DNA from: Rhytidiadelphus loreus
Lineage: Eukaryota; Streptophyta; Bryopsida; Hypnales; Hylocomiaceae
NCBI GenBank assembly: GCA_947034895.1
Contig: OX344764.1
Location: forward strand, 60,617,348-60,681,347
Length of the DNA: 64,000 bases
Direction: 5' to 3'
Both the position numbers and the translations under genes were made by a program. A model generated the notes under the pieces. The model saw only the letters and a list, made by a program, of their open reading frames with translations. It was not told the origin of the DNA and searched no databases. Positions 12,811 to 23,614 of the stretch are shown here, piece after piece. Position 1 is the first letter of the stretch, and every line of letters begins with the position of its first letter.

Positions 12811-15800
12811 ATGCGACGAGCTTCTTGGCAGCAACAGAGCAAGGAGCCATTCAATGTGATAGTCACGACGGGGTTTTCGACGGGTTTAAAGGAAGTAAGT
12901 TTTAATTCTTTCCACAGTCAGGAAGTTAGAGGATAATAAGTGCGTCACTTTAAGTATTTTGACACATATGATATAGAGCTGTGGAGAGTCTTTGGTTACA
13001 GGATCCCCGTTTTCATTCAAAGATCAAAGGCCAAAGAAATTAAGTCAAGTCATGCGTTCAGCACTTGCTATTAAATCCAATCAAGTGTATGAATAGATGA
13101 GTTGCTGTTGGTAATGGGTCAGTATAGGACACAGGATTAGGTCCCTAATGTTTTTGGTGTGCTCTGCCTTACTGCAAAGAAGCATCCGCATGTTAATCAA
13201 AATCTTGCAGTATTTGGGTATTAAATGTGTATGAGCCAATCGAACTCCAGGTCGGTGTGCGATCATTACAGAAGGTCTCAATGGCTGCCTTCAAATGCAA
13301 GCCTATTGACAGTATCTGGGGCAATTATTTTGCTAACAAGCTTCCAAATCAATCGATTGGTCATTTGATGTTGATTGGCATGGGGTTTCAATTGTGTCCA
13401 ATTATTGCAAATCTTAAGAGCGAAAGCCACTGTTTGAAGTGTTATCACTAGGGTCATTACAATGTTATTGCAAAATATTCAATTGAAACAGAATTTATCA
13501 TGCAGGTCAGCAGACACCAGAAATTACTGAAATCATTGCAGAAGACTCTTTGGAGATGGAATCGCATCATAAACTACTGAATTTTATAAAGAGATATTGG
13601 TGGCCGTCTATATTTCTACTTACTGTGCTTGTGGGGTATCCTTGCCCGAAGTCATTGCTTCCAAACACTCTATTATTGATGTGGAGCACCAAACCACACC
13701 CTGCATCCATTTATCTTTGGCTGAAAAAGGTATGGTTAACTAGTTGGATTGCAGTGAAAGGCAATGTGGATGCTAGAGTTGTCTGTTTTGTGTCAATTCT
13801 GCGTTATTGGGATTCTGAACAAATATTGAGGCCTGACAACTTCCTTGTGAAAACTCTAACTTGGCTTGCTAGAGGAGGGAAACTTCACAAACCAGTCAAG
13901 GTGCTCTAGATCAAATGAAAAATAAGGTAACCAACTGACGTGTCAACTGTCTTAATTTCTTCTCATGTTGTGTGATTTACATAGTTAACATCTCTTTGGA
14001 CAGTCAAGCATTTAGTGTAGTACATATGCTATTGACCTCTCACCTCAAGTTTCAAATGGCTTTGCGAATTCAAAATTGTGTTGAACGATTTGAAGCTTTC
14101 TACAATACTTGTATTTTAGTGATGAACGTTCAAAATTTCATAAAAGCAAGTGATTCCCCTTCATTACACATCCACTGCTCATTGGTAATCTTACCTGCCT
14201 GGAGACCAAAAGTTGGTTTAGCAAGAAAGATTCTTGCAATTCTACAAGCAATGGCTATGTGGATAGAGTATACAGTAAGGAAACCAACTTTCTTACAATT
14301 TGATCAACGTTTTTCGCAATCATTCCGGGCAGTTGGTGTGTGGTTAGTGTGCGGAATTGGGATGCGTGTGGTCAATGGCATGTTTACCCTATTTGGTTTC
14401 TTGAGGAGAGTTGTTTAATTGTTTTGCACTTCTATGATAATAATGAAACAATTTGGAATCCGAGTTGAAGATTCTTGTTTTTCTGTTCAGCTAAATTCAG
14501 CAGCAACTGTCATGCACGTGGAAGTTCAAGATTATATGTTGTTCTGCATGGCAAAGGTTACCTATCTTACTTCAAATGCCACTATAGTTGGGGTGCTGGG
14601 CGACTGGTGGATCGTTTACTCATCATCATCCAGGATAACTGCGCTTGGTTTGAGTACTTCCTTTGCCTCTCCTGCTACTCTGCATGTATTTGAAATGACA
14701 TTGCATTCATGCAGTGTTTGTGGAGTTTTGTTGTGATACATGCCATGTGTATAACATTCTTGAGCAATATTGACCGCTCACACTTTTCACTGTAGTTGCA
14801 CTGTCGGTGGGCAGTAACTACTCTTGCCAATAATAGTTGGCTAAGTAGCAACGTTTTCATTCTTGAACTCAAGATGTCGAAGGATTGTGCCAAAAGAAGA
14901 AGTCAGAGAATTAGAGCATCTTGGGCACCCTAAATTTTCTTTGAGCCAGTTTGGATTCCTCTGTGAGCCACCTGGAACAGTCATTGATACCCTAATTCTT
15001 CGTGCCCAAGTGGTTGAGAAAACCATATCTTCAGAAGAGTCTTGTCTTACTGGTTAAGCCCCAACTGTTTATCAGTTGTAGTGAAGATTGATTCTTCTCT
15101 TTCAACTGATTAAAGGAGTCTTCCCTGAATGCGGAATCGTAGCCGTGAACACTTCCAACTTACTTTTTCTGTGCTGGATCAAAATAGGATGTTGGTAAAT
15201 TTTACAAGGGCACGAGTGTATTTCCCTTGGATTGGCCGTTGGTTGGTGTTATGTTATCTTCTACAGACGGTGAAAATCAGGATTTTGTCAACTCATACTT
15301 TAAGAAGTTGCTGCTTACGAGCATAAGGTTATATTTGTGGATGGTAGGCTTGGACAATGTGCCAAATTTTGACAACCTCGCCAAGGATTTAAGAAGCAAG
15401 AAAGAAGAACTGGAAGCTGAGTTTAAAAAAGTTACAGAGGACGGTCTGAAAAAGTACAAGACTTGGATTGAAAAGGTGAGCAACACATACTGTGTTCAAA
15501 AAAATTATATGTTGATCTAAAATCTTCTGGCAATGGGCTATCTTGTGATCAGTTCTACAAACATGTCCTTGAAGTGGATTGAATCATGTGAACAGTACGT
15601 AAAGCCATTCCATTGAGTGCCTTTCACCAATGTAACGCATTGGTGCGCAAGCTTGTAAGCCAAAGTCTGAGTTGTCTTAATTTGATGGGCTAAGATGCCT
15701 TATCCTATGTAGAGAACTGAAGAGATTGCATCACTTGGCGCTCAACAATTGGCCTACATTAGTTTCAACTACATGTGCGCTTGGAATGCAAGTGAAAGGG

Positions 15801-15835
15801 CACATTCACAAATTGTCATCGTGTCACTACAATAG
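12811..15835 (+). CDS. Probable multi-exon gene of unknown function; exon chain incomplete
   Basis: I do not recognise the product. A possible start is ATG 12811 (MRRASWQQQSKEPFNVIV), with an in-frame TAG just upstream at 12799 and a GTAAGT donor at 12895. A phase-0 continuation begins at 13251 after CTCCAG. Further open segments are about 13509-13900 (contains YWWPSIFLLTVLVGYPCPKS, hydrophobic and possibly membrane-spanning), about 14849-15049 (EVRELEHLGHPKFSLSQF...) and 15188-15475. The last reads DVGKFYKGTSVFPLDWPLVG and then a lysine- and glutamate-rich helical stretch ending KKYKTWIEK at a GTGAGC donor. An in-phase final exon at 15713-15835 (RTEEIASLGAQQLAYISF...) ends in TAG. The last two exons join cleanly. 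The middle of the chain does not resolve into one reading frame, so wrong exon choices, alternative splicing or pseudogene decay are all possible. Confidence 0.4.
12930..13170. repeat. Dispersed repeat, copy 2
   Basis: Blocks such as 'gtgcgtcactttaag', 'ttttcattcaaagatcaaaggc', 'aagtcaagtcatgc' and 'acaggattaggtccctaatg' match copies at 11138-11530 and 45778-46100 in the same order and orientation. It sits inside a putative intron of the 12.8-15.8 kb gene-like region. Confidence 0.55.
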
Positions 15836-17174
15836 TATTTTGGTACAATTTTTGGATTGTTTTGTTTCTCCTTATACTTTAGAAGTAGGTGGTTGCAATA
15901 ATCTTGATTATTTCTACTACCATGACCCTTGGGCAAGTCACAACATTAATTGTCCATGCAGTGATAATTGTGTCCAACTTTCCGTTATAAAATACTTGTA
16001 GTCCAAGGAAAAAGTTTCAATTCATCCCAAAATAATCTTGGCTCTTGACAACCACGCTTATTATGCCTCTTCACATAGTTATATCCATAGATAAATACAT
16101 TGTCGTCAACTCTTTAGTTCAGCTTTTTTGGACACAATACGCCAAGGGCAATGCATGGATTCAAGTTTTGTCAGATATCCCAATTGTCAGAGCGCTATTT
16201 TTGGTGGTTGGTTCTCTATATGCAGCTCTTACCAGGTGTTTCTTGGGTTGATTGATTGCATTCAGCAGCAACTTTGATGCGCTTTGGTGTTGTGTCATCA
16301 TGTGGACAACCAGATGACGGTTGTGGTAGTGATTAGCCCGATGCTGTCTGAAAATTCAATTCAAAACATGTAACTGTAATTTTATTCTTGAAGGTGGACA
16401 TTAAGCTTGCCTCTACGTCTCAAACTAGATCAAGTCATTGTGTTCGAACAGAGAATTGTAGTGATACTTGAATAGAATTACTGGATGGTATTCCTGAGCA
16501 CTTCTGAAGCCAGATTGTGCTTTTAAGGCCAAAGTGGACACTGGACGTGGTTAGAAAATCACAGAACTAACAGTTTAATGTAGCAATCAGCAATTATCAT
16601 TTTACTTTCTATAATGTTGTGATGAATCTACACAATACTTATTGCTTTCTTTTAAGTGAAGGCTATGGCAGATTTTACATCGGTGCTTGTCTCATCCTTG
16701 GTGCTATTGAGTTTCTCCGATTGTCCAGAAATAGTTAATCATGTCCTGCAGGACAAGTGCTCTTCTGGATGTGTTGTCTTCTAGCTTTTCGATCTAGATG
16801 CCGGGAGAGATTGCGAGTCGCTTTATACTGTCAACTGCATCTCCAAACATGATAGCAGCGCTAACATAGAGAAGCCTATTTGCTTCACTTTTGGGGTATG
16901 AAAGTTAAATTTCTTGAGAACAACTTCATCGCTGCGTATCGAAGTCTTATGCAAGTGGGTTTTTTTTCCAGCCAAAAATAAAAGAAGCTAATATGCTGAC
17001 ATCCCTCTAAATTTATTTCAATGACATGCTACCAAGAAAACTGAAGCTATAGTAAAAAAAAACTAATCTTATGCTTATGTACTTTCAACCTATTAGGTTG
17101 GAAATCACTATAAGTGACAATAAACATCACATGTCCATTTCAAGATGAGTGTCCATACACAATTAACAAAATCA
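15836..17174. other. Downstream flank of the gene-like region
   Basis: Composition falls back gradually toward the AT-rich background by about 16950. Frames such as 15726-16001 and 16045-16251 are short and unsupported. This may be 3' untranslated or further exonic sequence of the upstream gene, but I cannot show it. Confidence 0.3.
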
Positions 17175-18048
17175 TGTTTAACCCCTAAAGTTTTGTGATG
17201 TTTAGAGGTCCAAAAGTGTTTCAAAATACTTGTTTCTGGAGCAAGGCTAAAATTCACATTTATTTTTTAACAAACTCAAAAATAGAGTTCTTCATTTCTT
17301 CCGGAAATTTTAGAGTGACTACATCCCACCAATTGCAAGTTCAATGTGACTACACTTCAAGATGTAGGCTTTTCTAGCCCTTCCAAGAGGCTAGAGTTTT
17401 GTCTTTTAACATTTTTAGAAAGAAATACATATGTCACAAAACTTGTGCATTTATGTCAATATGTTGAAAAATGGATTGAAAAAATATGTTACGGAGTAAA
17501 AAAATAACCAAAAAAACTTTCATATTTATCTTTCAAAAAATTATTAAGTAGAAGGTGGTATTGAATGAAAGAAAAAACTAAACAAGCTAATAAATTTTGC
17601 AAGAAATTGACAACCATAAATCTCAATGATAAAAAAGGTATCTTCTCTTTTGTTTTTATTTGAAATTTTCAATATTGAGTTAGAAAAACAACTTTATATA
17701 TTTTTTCTATCTTCATTGCTTTCAAAATAAACTCTTCATAACTTTCACTTCATTACTTGGAGTTGAATGGTTCAAATGTTTTGAGTAGGTATCAATCTAA
17801 AAAATATAATAAAATTAATTAATCATTTTTAAAGTATATTTTTAGCTACTTATTTTGACATCGAAATCAAAATAAAGCTTTTAACTTTTGCAACATTTAT
17901 CAAAATGACCTTAAACAAAGCTTCACACATAGATTAGGATGATATGCATCCATCTTAAAAAATTCATGCAAAAATTACAAATTATGAAGTCAATGGAGTT
18001 TGTTAAATTTTCAAAAAACTAAAGTAGGTTGTTTAGTCCTTTATAACT
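17175..18048. repeat. Possible degraded TTAA-family element
   Basis: The left end GTTTAACCCCTAAAG (about 17175) matches the family terminus. A plausible right end, TTTAGTCCTTTATAACTTAA, lies near 18029-18048. The terminal flank on the left is TTTA rather than TTAA and the right end is poorly conserved, so the boundaries are uncertain. Confidence 0.3.
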
Positions 18049-19259
18049 TAAAAGGAATGTTCACATTTGGATTAGGAGTGGTGCTAGTGAAATGATTCTA
18101 GTCCAAAAGTATACCAAAACACAATCCTGAGACCTTCACTAACATACTACTCTTCATCCCTAAAGGTTTGCTCATCCAAAAAAAATGGATGTGTCTTCAT
18201 TGCAATATTCAAATATCCAGTTTGTTATATGTTTTAAAATGAAAAAATGAAGCTTGACAAGTTTTGTTTCTTACTCCATTAAATTTTTTTGAGAAAAGTT
18301 TAAAATAAAAGAATTATTGCAATTGCAAGCTCCAAATGTCAAAATCCAAACTACACAATATTGTGTGTTTTTCATTCAATTTTTTTCCTTCTAATTTAAA
18401 AAAAATTATAAAATGTTTATTTTTTCATTCTAACCTTCATTTATGGTAAAAATACCAGATTGTTTTAATATATATTATAATCAATATAGTTTTATTTTCA
18501 CCTTTTACCTTAAAAAATCCGAGAAAAAATCACAATTATTTGATTTTTCCATCAAAATTTATGGAAAAATCAACTTCAATAGAAAATATATTTTTCCACA
18601 AATGACAAATATCAAAGTTTTACATATCAATTATATAATAGGATAAATTTACCTTAATATTAAAATTTGATTTGAAGGTGTTTTGGGTGTAAAAACTAAA
18701 ATAATTAATTGATAAAATTTCACACTAATCTCTATTTCTACTTATACCTCTTTATATAAATTCCAATTAACTCCTAAATGCCCCACACTACAACAAAAAT
18801 AGTGTTTTAAGACTACAAAAATATGATTGGGGATGACTGGCAACTACTCATAGTCATGTTCTTGGAGTCCAACACCTTGGAAAAAAATATGACTGCAAAA
18901 TATAACTATTGGTCATTTTTTGGCCTTGTACTTCACGGGTGTATACTATATGCCCATTCAGAACATCAAAGTACTTCATAGAAAATGTAAAGAATATGTT
19001 TGAGGAACATTGAGTCATATTGCTAGTCACATTTGTATAATAGTGACATTTTTTTATTTTCGGGTAGTTCAAGAAAAATATGGGGAATCCAAAAAATTTA
19101 CAAGCAAGCCATTGTTTAAGATTTTTAAACCTTAGACGCTTTTTTTTAGGATTTTCAAACCTAATCACCACTTTTTTAGAGTTTTGAAACCCCAGCCACC
19201 AATTCTTTAGGGTTTTGAAACCCTAGCAGCCACTTCTCTTCTTCTTTGCCTTTTGTTGT

Positions 19260-19660
19260 CTCTTAGTTCTTACTTGATACTTCTTATTTTTTGCTTCTTT
19301 ATTGCTACCTTTTATTGTCTCTTAGTTCTTATACTTGTTACTTCTTGTTTTTTGCTTTTATTTGCATCTTAGCTCTTGCTTCTTGTCCCTTTTTAGTTTA
19401 TGCTTCTTGTTTCTTCTTGTTGCATTTTAACTCTTTCTTCTTTTTAGTTCTTGTTTCTTATTTCTTCTTGTTGCATCTAAATTCTTTCTTCTTGATGCAT
19501 TTTAACTTCTTCTTTTTCTTAATTCTTGCTTTTTGTTTCCTCTTATTGATTTTTATTTTTTGCTTCTTGTTTCTTCTCGTTGCATCTTAACTCTCATTTC
19601 TTGTTGTTTCTTGTTGCATCTTAACTCTTGTTTGTTGTTATCTCTTAGCATTTGCTGCTT
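19260..19660. repeat. Degenerate pyrimidine-rich tandem repeat inside the CACTA element
   Basis: Units containing CTTGTTGCATCTTAACTC or close variants recur about every 50-60 bp, mixed with TTCTTCTT tracts. The hydrophobic open frame 19291-19590 is a consequence of this TTC/CTT composition and is not annotated as a gene. Confidence 0.6.
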
Positions 19661-20539
19661 TTTTCTTCTTCTTTCCTCCATCACCATTCTTATTCTTCCT
19701 ACCTTATACTTGTGCTAAATATTTTGTATTGTTGTAAGCCTTTGAAGGTTGGGCTTTGTTGTTCATTTACTAAAAATGAAACTCCTATTTCTTTAATTGT
19801 ATATGCAAGCATTGAAAATTGAAACAAAGTTATTGGAGGCTACTTGCAACCCAAAAGAGCTATCTTCACATTATTGTAAGGAATATAGGCCCTATTGAAT
19901 TGTGTGAATGATTCATTGTGATATATATGTTTTGTATTGATGACTAATAAATGTCAATGAAGAGAATTGCATTCCTTCTTGCATTCTTCATCTCCAATAT
20001 GATTGTCTCTTGTATATCTTTAAAATCATGCGTATTTGCTTCTATCTATATGAAGTCTTGTATTCAATTATTAAATCATTTTGATGTATGATTGCAACGT
20101 GTCATATCCATTGATCCCAAGAATGGCTAAATTTCACTCAACCGCTACTTAATTTTTTCATGCCCTCAATGCAAATTCAAAAAAAATCTTCCAAAAATGA
20201 ACATTTGGCTAATTAGTAATTACCCTGAATCCATTATGAAATCATTGGTCATGTCTATTTAAAATGTGTAAAAAGTGTGATTGTAATTTGTAATTAAAGC
20301 TATTTTGAACCTCAATCACCCCAATCACAAACTACACACAAATTTTAAAAATGTGACTCTCAATTCTGTGGAATATCACTTGCTTGAGTTTCATTTTATT
20401 ATATATATATATATTGGCCAAAATATAACTAGCTATAGTCATAAAATGCTCATAATTATGTGGGTTACAATGTAACCTTGCACTTCCCAAAATATGAATA
20501 CAATTAGTCATAAAATTACTAATGACATCCATATGAACT

Positions 20540-20740
20540 ACCACGTCAACCAAAAATATGACTTACAAGAGTCATATTTTACATTAGTAAAGAATATGAC
20601 TCACGACAACCATATTCATATTCCATATTTCAAAAATATGACTCACAAGAGTCATTTTCCACATCAACAAAAAATATGACTCGCCATAGTCATATTCCAC
20701 GTCATTGAAGATATGACTTACTACAATTATATACTACATA
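20540..20740. repeat. Sub-terminal palindromic repeats of the CACTA element
   Basis: At least four units of about 35-45 bp contain AATATGACTCAC...AGTCATA or variants (near 20550, 20595, 20635, 20670). Each is internally palindromic (TGACTC..GAGTCA), with further related motifs near 18855, 20440 and 20975. In known CACTA elements such sub-terminal arrays bind the transposon's own regulatory protein; that role here is inferred. Confidence 0.65.
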
Positions 20741-21937
20741 GGATTTTTTTTGTGCCCGGGTAGCTCAAGAAAAAATCAACCCATAAGGATAGTCACCGTA
20801 TATGCCACATTGGCAAAAATATGTTTAATTATGTCTAATTATACCCTCCAACCCATATGACTACCAATATGACTCATGTCTAAAGCGACTTGTCAGTAAT
20901 AACTGGATTAAGTCATATCGTGAATCACCTATAATGATGCTTGCGTCAATCATATTTTTCAATTTTATAACTCACTACAGTCATATTTTGGAGTCATAAA
21001 ACACTGCTTTTATTGTAGTATCAACTACGTTTTTTTGGCAACATAGTGATTTGGGGCAACTCACTACAAATGAAATTTTTATTTTTTTTCTTTGAAATTT
21101 TCACACAACACATGCCCGAAGAATAGCTTCAAGGCCCAACAATTTTCATAACTTTTGACTACATGGCTAAAAAGTTATTGCATGATATGTAATTTTCAAC
21201 AATTAGAGGGCATTATGGGCAACCTAAAAAAACTCTTTAAAAATCACTTTTTTAAGAAATAAAAATTTGAAATTGATTCTTTGTATTTATATGTACGTGG
21301 AAAGCTTTGAATCATTCCATTTTGATTAATGAGATGAAAGTTATGAATTTTAGTTTGGGGTAGTTTGCAACTAATTATAGAATCTCTACTCTAAGACAAA
21401 CCTTAAAGTCATTTATTTCACTCAATTTTAAATATTTTTGGACTTCAAAAAAAAAATTAGGTGTAGATTGTTTATCACAACATTTTTCAATTCCATAAAT
21501 AAATTGGTAACAATTTAGTATTTTGGATCATTCTCTACTTCTTTCTACTTATTGTTTTTTTCTTATATGTTGTACAATTTCAAATGATCTAAAATTTTTC
21601 AAGCATGTAGCCAACTTGCTCTGAAGTACAAATCCAAAGAATAACCACCATTTTGGACATTTTTTCATACAAATGTGACCTTGTGAAGTGCAGCTGCCCG
21701 GTTCTTCATAGGGGCAAAAAAAAGATTTTTGTCACTTCAAACGCTAATATCTTGCAATCTACACATTGGAAATTTCTGAATTTTTTTTTCAAATCTTCTC
21801 AAACTAGCGTACTACAAGATTATATGGTTACATGTACCTAAAAAACATTTTTTTTTCTAAAATTTGGAACTTGTCCTAGAAATGGCAGGTTTTGAGTGGT
21901 TTTGATGAAAACATAGTCAAAATCATTTAGGGGTTAA

Positions 21938-22726
21938 TTGAACTTTTTTTTTGCTAAATTTACCTATTTATTTTCAATTTTAGCTTCAAAATTATAATGA
22001 TGATAATTTTTCACGAAACAAAGTGAAATTTTCATAGTGATAGATAGGTCATATTTTCATGTAACAAAAATATAAGATTGATATTTGAACACAATTTTAA
22101 GGCCAAATTTAGCTCATATATGATATTTGACTATTTCACAATGGATCTAGTCTTGTGGGGGTAAATACCACATATGAACATCAAGTGTCCTATCACATGA
22201 GTAGTTGGTAAAAGGTTAGTATTGGAGTTAAAGTAAATAAATAAATAATAAAGGTCTATTCTCTTAGACTTTGTTCACTCCTAGTATTAGAAGATAATAT
22301 ATTTGCCCAAGACAAAAAAGTGCACATACTCATAGTCTTAGATAGAGCATTTAGCTTAGTCCTCAAAAGAAAACAACAATTCCACTTTTGCCCAGTGGCA
22401 CTTCAACCATGACTTCAACTATATTGAAAAGGTACTCATAAGTAATGGCACCTTTCCATTGGCACATACAAAATTCCATTGTTACAACCAGCAAATCTAC
22501 ATTTATGAACGATTTTAATTTTTTAAATTCCTTTCGGATCTGTTGTAGTTATTTGAAAATGAATCTTGTAACCATTGTTCTTGGTGCTCTACTACAACAA
22601 TGCCAACTAGACTCAACAAATACAAAAAAAACATATATGTGAATGTCATATATCTTTAGTCATGTTTTATTGATTTAAGAACAAGAGATAACATTAAGGT
22701 GGGAATTCACCCTAAACAAGTTGTTA
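21938..22726. other. AT-rich intergenic DNA
   Basis: No supported gene. A 65-codon open frame at 22445-22642 has no motif, and no terminal repeats were recognised. Confidence 0.4.
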
Positions 22727-23173
22727 GAGCATCTCTAATGGGTTGCATAATGCTAGCCTAGCAAGCCATTTGACATGGTTGGTCTTCTCAGACCTTCCCA
22801 CCATGTGGAGACTTTGCCGATTTTTTTCACAAGTTGTTGCAAATTTGGAGTTACACACTTCAAGTTGCATTAGCAAGCATGTTTGACCTAGAACACGGCA
22901 CTGATGGAAATAACAACTTGTGGGGTTTGGAGATTGATGTGGAGAGCACTACCCTAGCCTATCTATGACTCCCAACAGCCTCATTGTTCCATGCCAACGA
23001 AAATCCCAATCAACTATAGTTTGGACTTGAAAATCCCAATTGTTGCCTTGGAATTTGTCTCAATTCGTCATTGTTGGTGGAGGTGTGATACAATGGCATG
23101 CCCTTCATTTACTTTTTGCCACCCCACGTTTGCAAATTTGACAACATTCCACCATTTGCTGGTGAAGATGCTC
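22727..23173. mobile_element. PIF/Harbinger-like MITE flanked by TTA
   Basis: The element begins GAGCATCTCTAATGG after TTA (22724-22726). It ends AAGATGCTC before TTA (23174-23176). The GAGCATCT terminus with a TTA duplication is typical of Tourist/Harbinger-type short elements in plants. The inverted match is clear for about 9 bp and weaker beyond. Open frames inside are short and mirror each other on both strands. Confidence 0.55.
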
Positions 23174-23180
23174 TTACTGA

Positions 23181-23532
23181 GAGCATTTCCCAACCTGTCT
23201 GCACCATACAATGGGGGACATGCGTTAGGTGCGAGGAAGGGGCGTTGAATTACCATCCCCCACCAACACCTTCCACAACATGCCAAACAAGGCACCAAAT
23301 GAGGTGTAAAGTGGAGAGTTGGCACCCTAGTTCTTATTTTTTGGGTGTTTTTTTTGGTGGGGATAGCTTATATTCGGGATTGGTTATTTCTTAATGCCCA
23401 CTCCTCTATCAAACATAGGTCCCAACACTATTTCTCTTTTTGTCTTACCGTGGCACAAGTCAAATGCTCCACACACTATAGCTTGAAGTGTGGGGATGGA
23501 TTTTTGATACGCGTATCCCAGCAGAGATGCTC
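23181..23532. repeat. Second GAGCATCTC-type inverted-repeat element, diverged
   Basis: It begins GAGCATTTCCCAACC and ends GCAGAGATGCTC, with flanks TGA and TAA that could be a diverged TTA duplication. A further right-end motif, GGAGATGCTC followed by TTA, occurs at about 23602-23614. The 22727-23614 interval may therefore be a nest or tandem of such elements. Confidence 0.4.
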
Positions 23533-23614
23533 TAAAGGGCCATCTTTATATGGTGGAGATCATTACTTTCATTTGTGTCAAAAAAAAAAAAATTATATGG
23601 TGGAGATGCTCTTA

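Larger units (their letters stand above)
18786..21020. mobile_element. Non-autonomous CACTA (En/Spm-like) element, 2235 bp
   Basis: The left terminus begins CACTACAACAAAAATAGTG. The right terminus, reverse-complemented, reads TACTACAATAAAAGCAGTG, and the inverted similarity continues for about 40 bp (GTTTTA, ATATGA). The 3-bp flanks are CCA (18783-18785) and TCA (21021-21023), and comparison with the sister element at 30676 puts TCA at the empty site. CACTA ends, a 3-bp duplication and sub-terminal repeats are hallmarks of plant CACTA transposons. No transposase frame of credible length is present, so it is a deletion derivative or non-autonomous copy. The right terminus has lost the canonical first base (T for C), which may limit mobility. 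Confidence 0.8.
18767..21937. repeat. TTAA-flanked element of the 925-bp class, split by a CACTA insertion
   Basis: TTAA lies at 18767-18770 (followed by CTCCTAAATGCC) and at 21934-21937 (preceded by CATTTAGGGG). Removing the inserted segment 18786-21020 plus one 3-bp duplication leaves a core of about 925 bp. This collinearly matches the elements at 4998 and 30676, including 'ttttttggcaacatag', ATCATTCCATTTTGAT near 21310 and 'agaaatggcag' near 21878. The element is non-coding. Confidence 0.75.

Noticed and set aside
19291..19590. 99-codon hydrophobic ORF resembling a multi-pass membrane protein
   Set aside because: It is produced by TTC/CTT-rich degenerate tandem repeats inside the CACTA element; Phe/Leu/Ser richness follows from composition.
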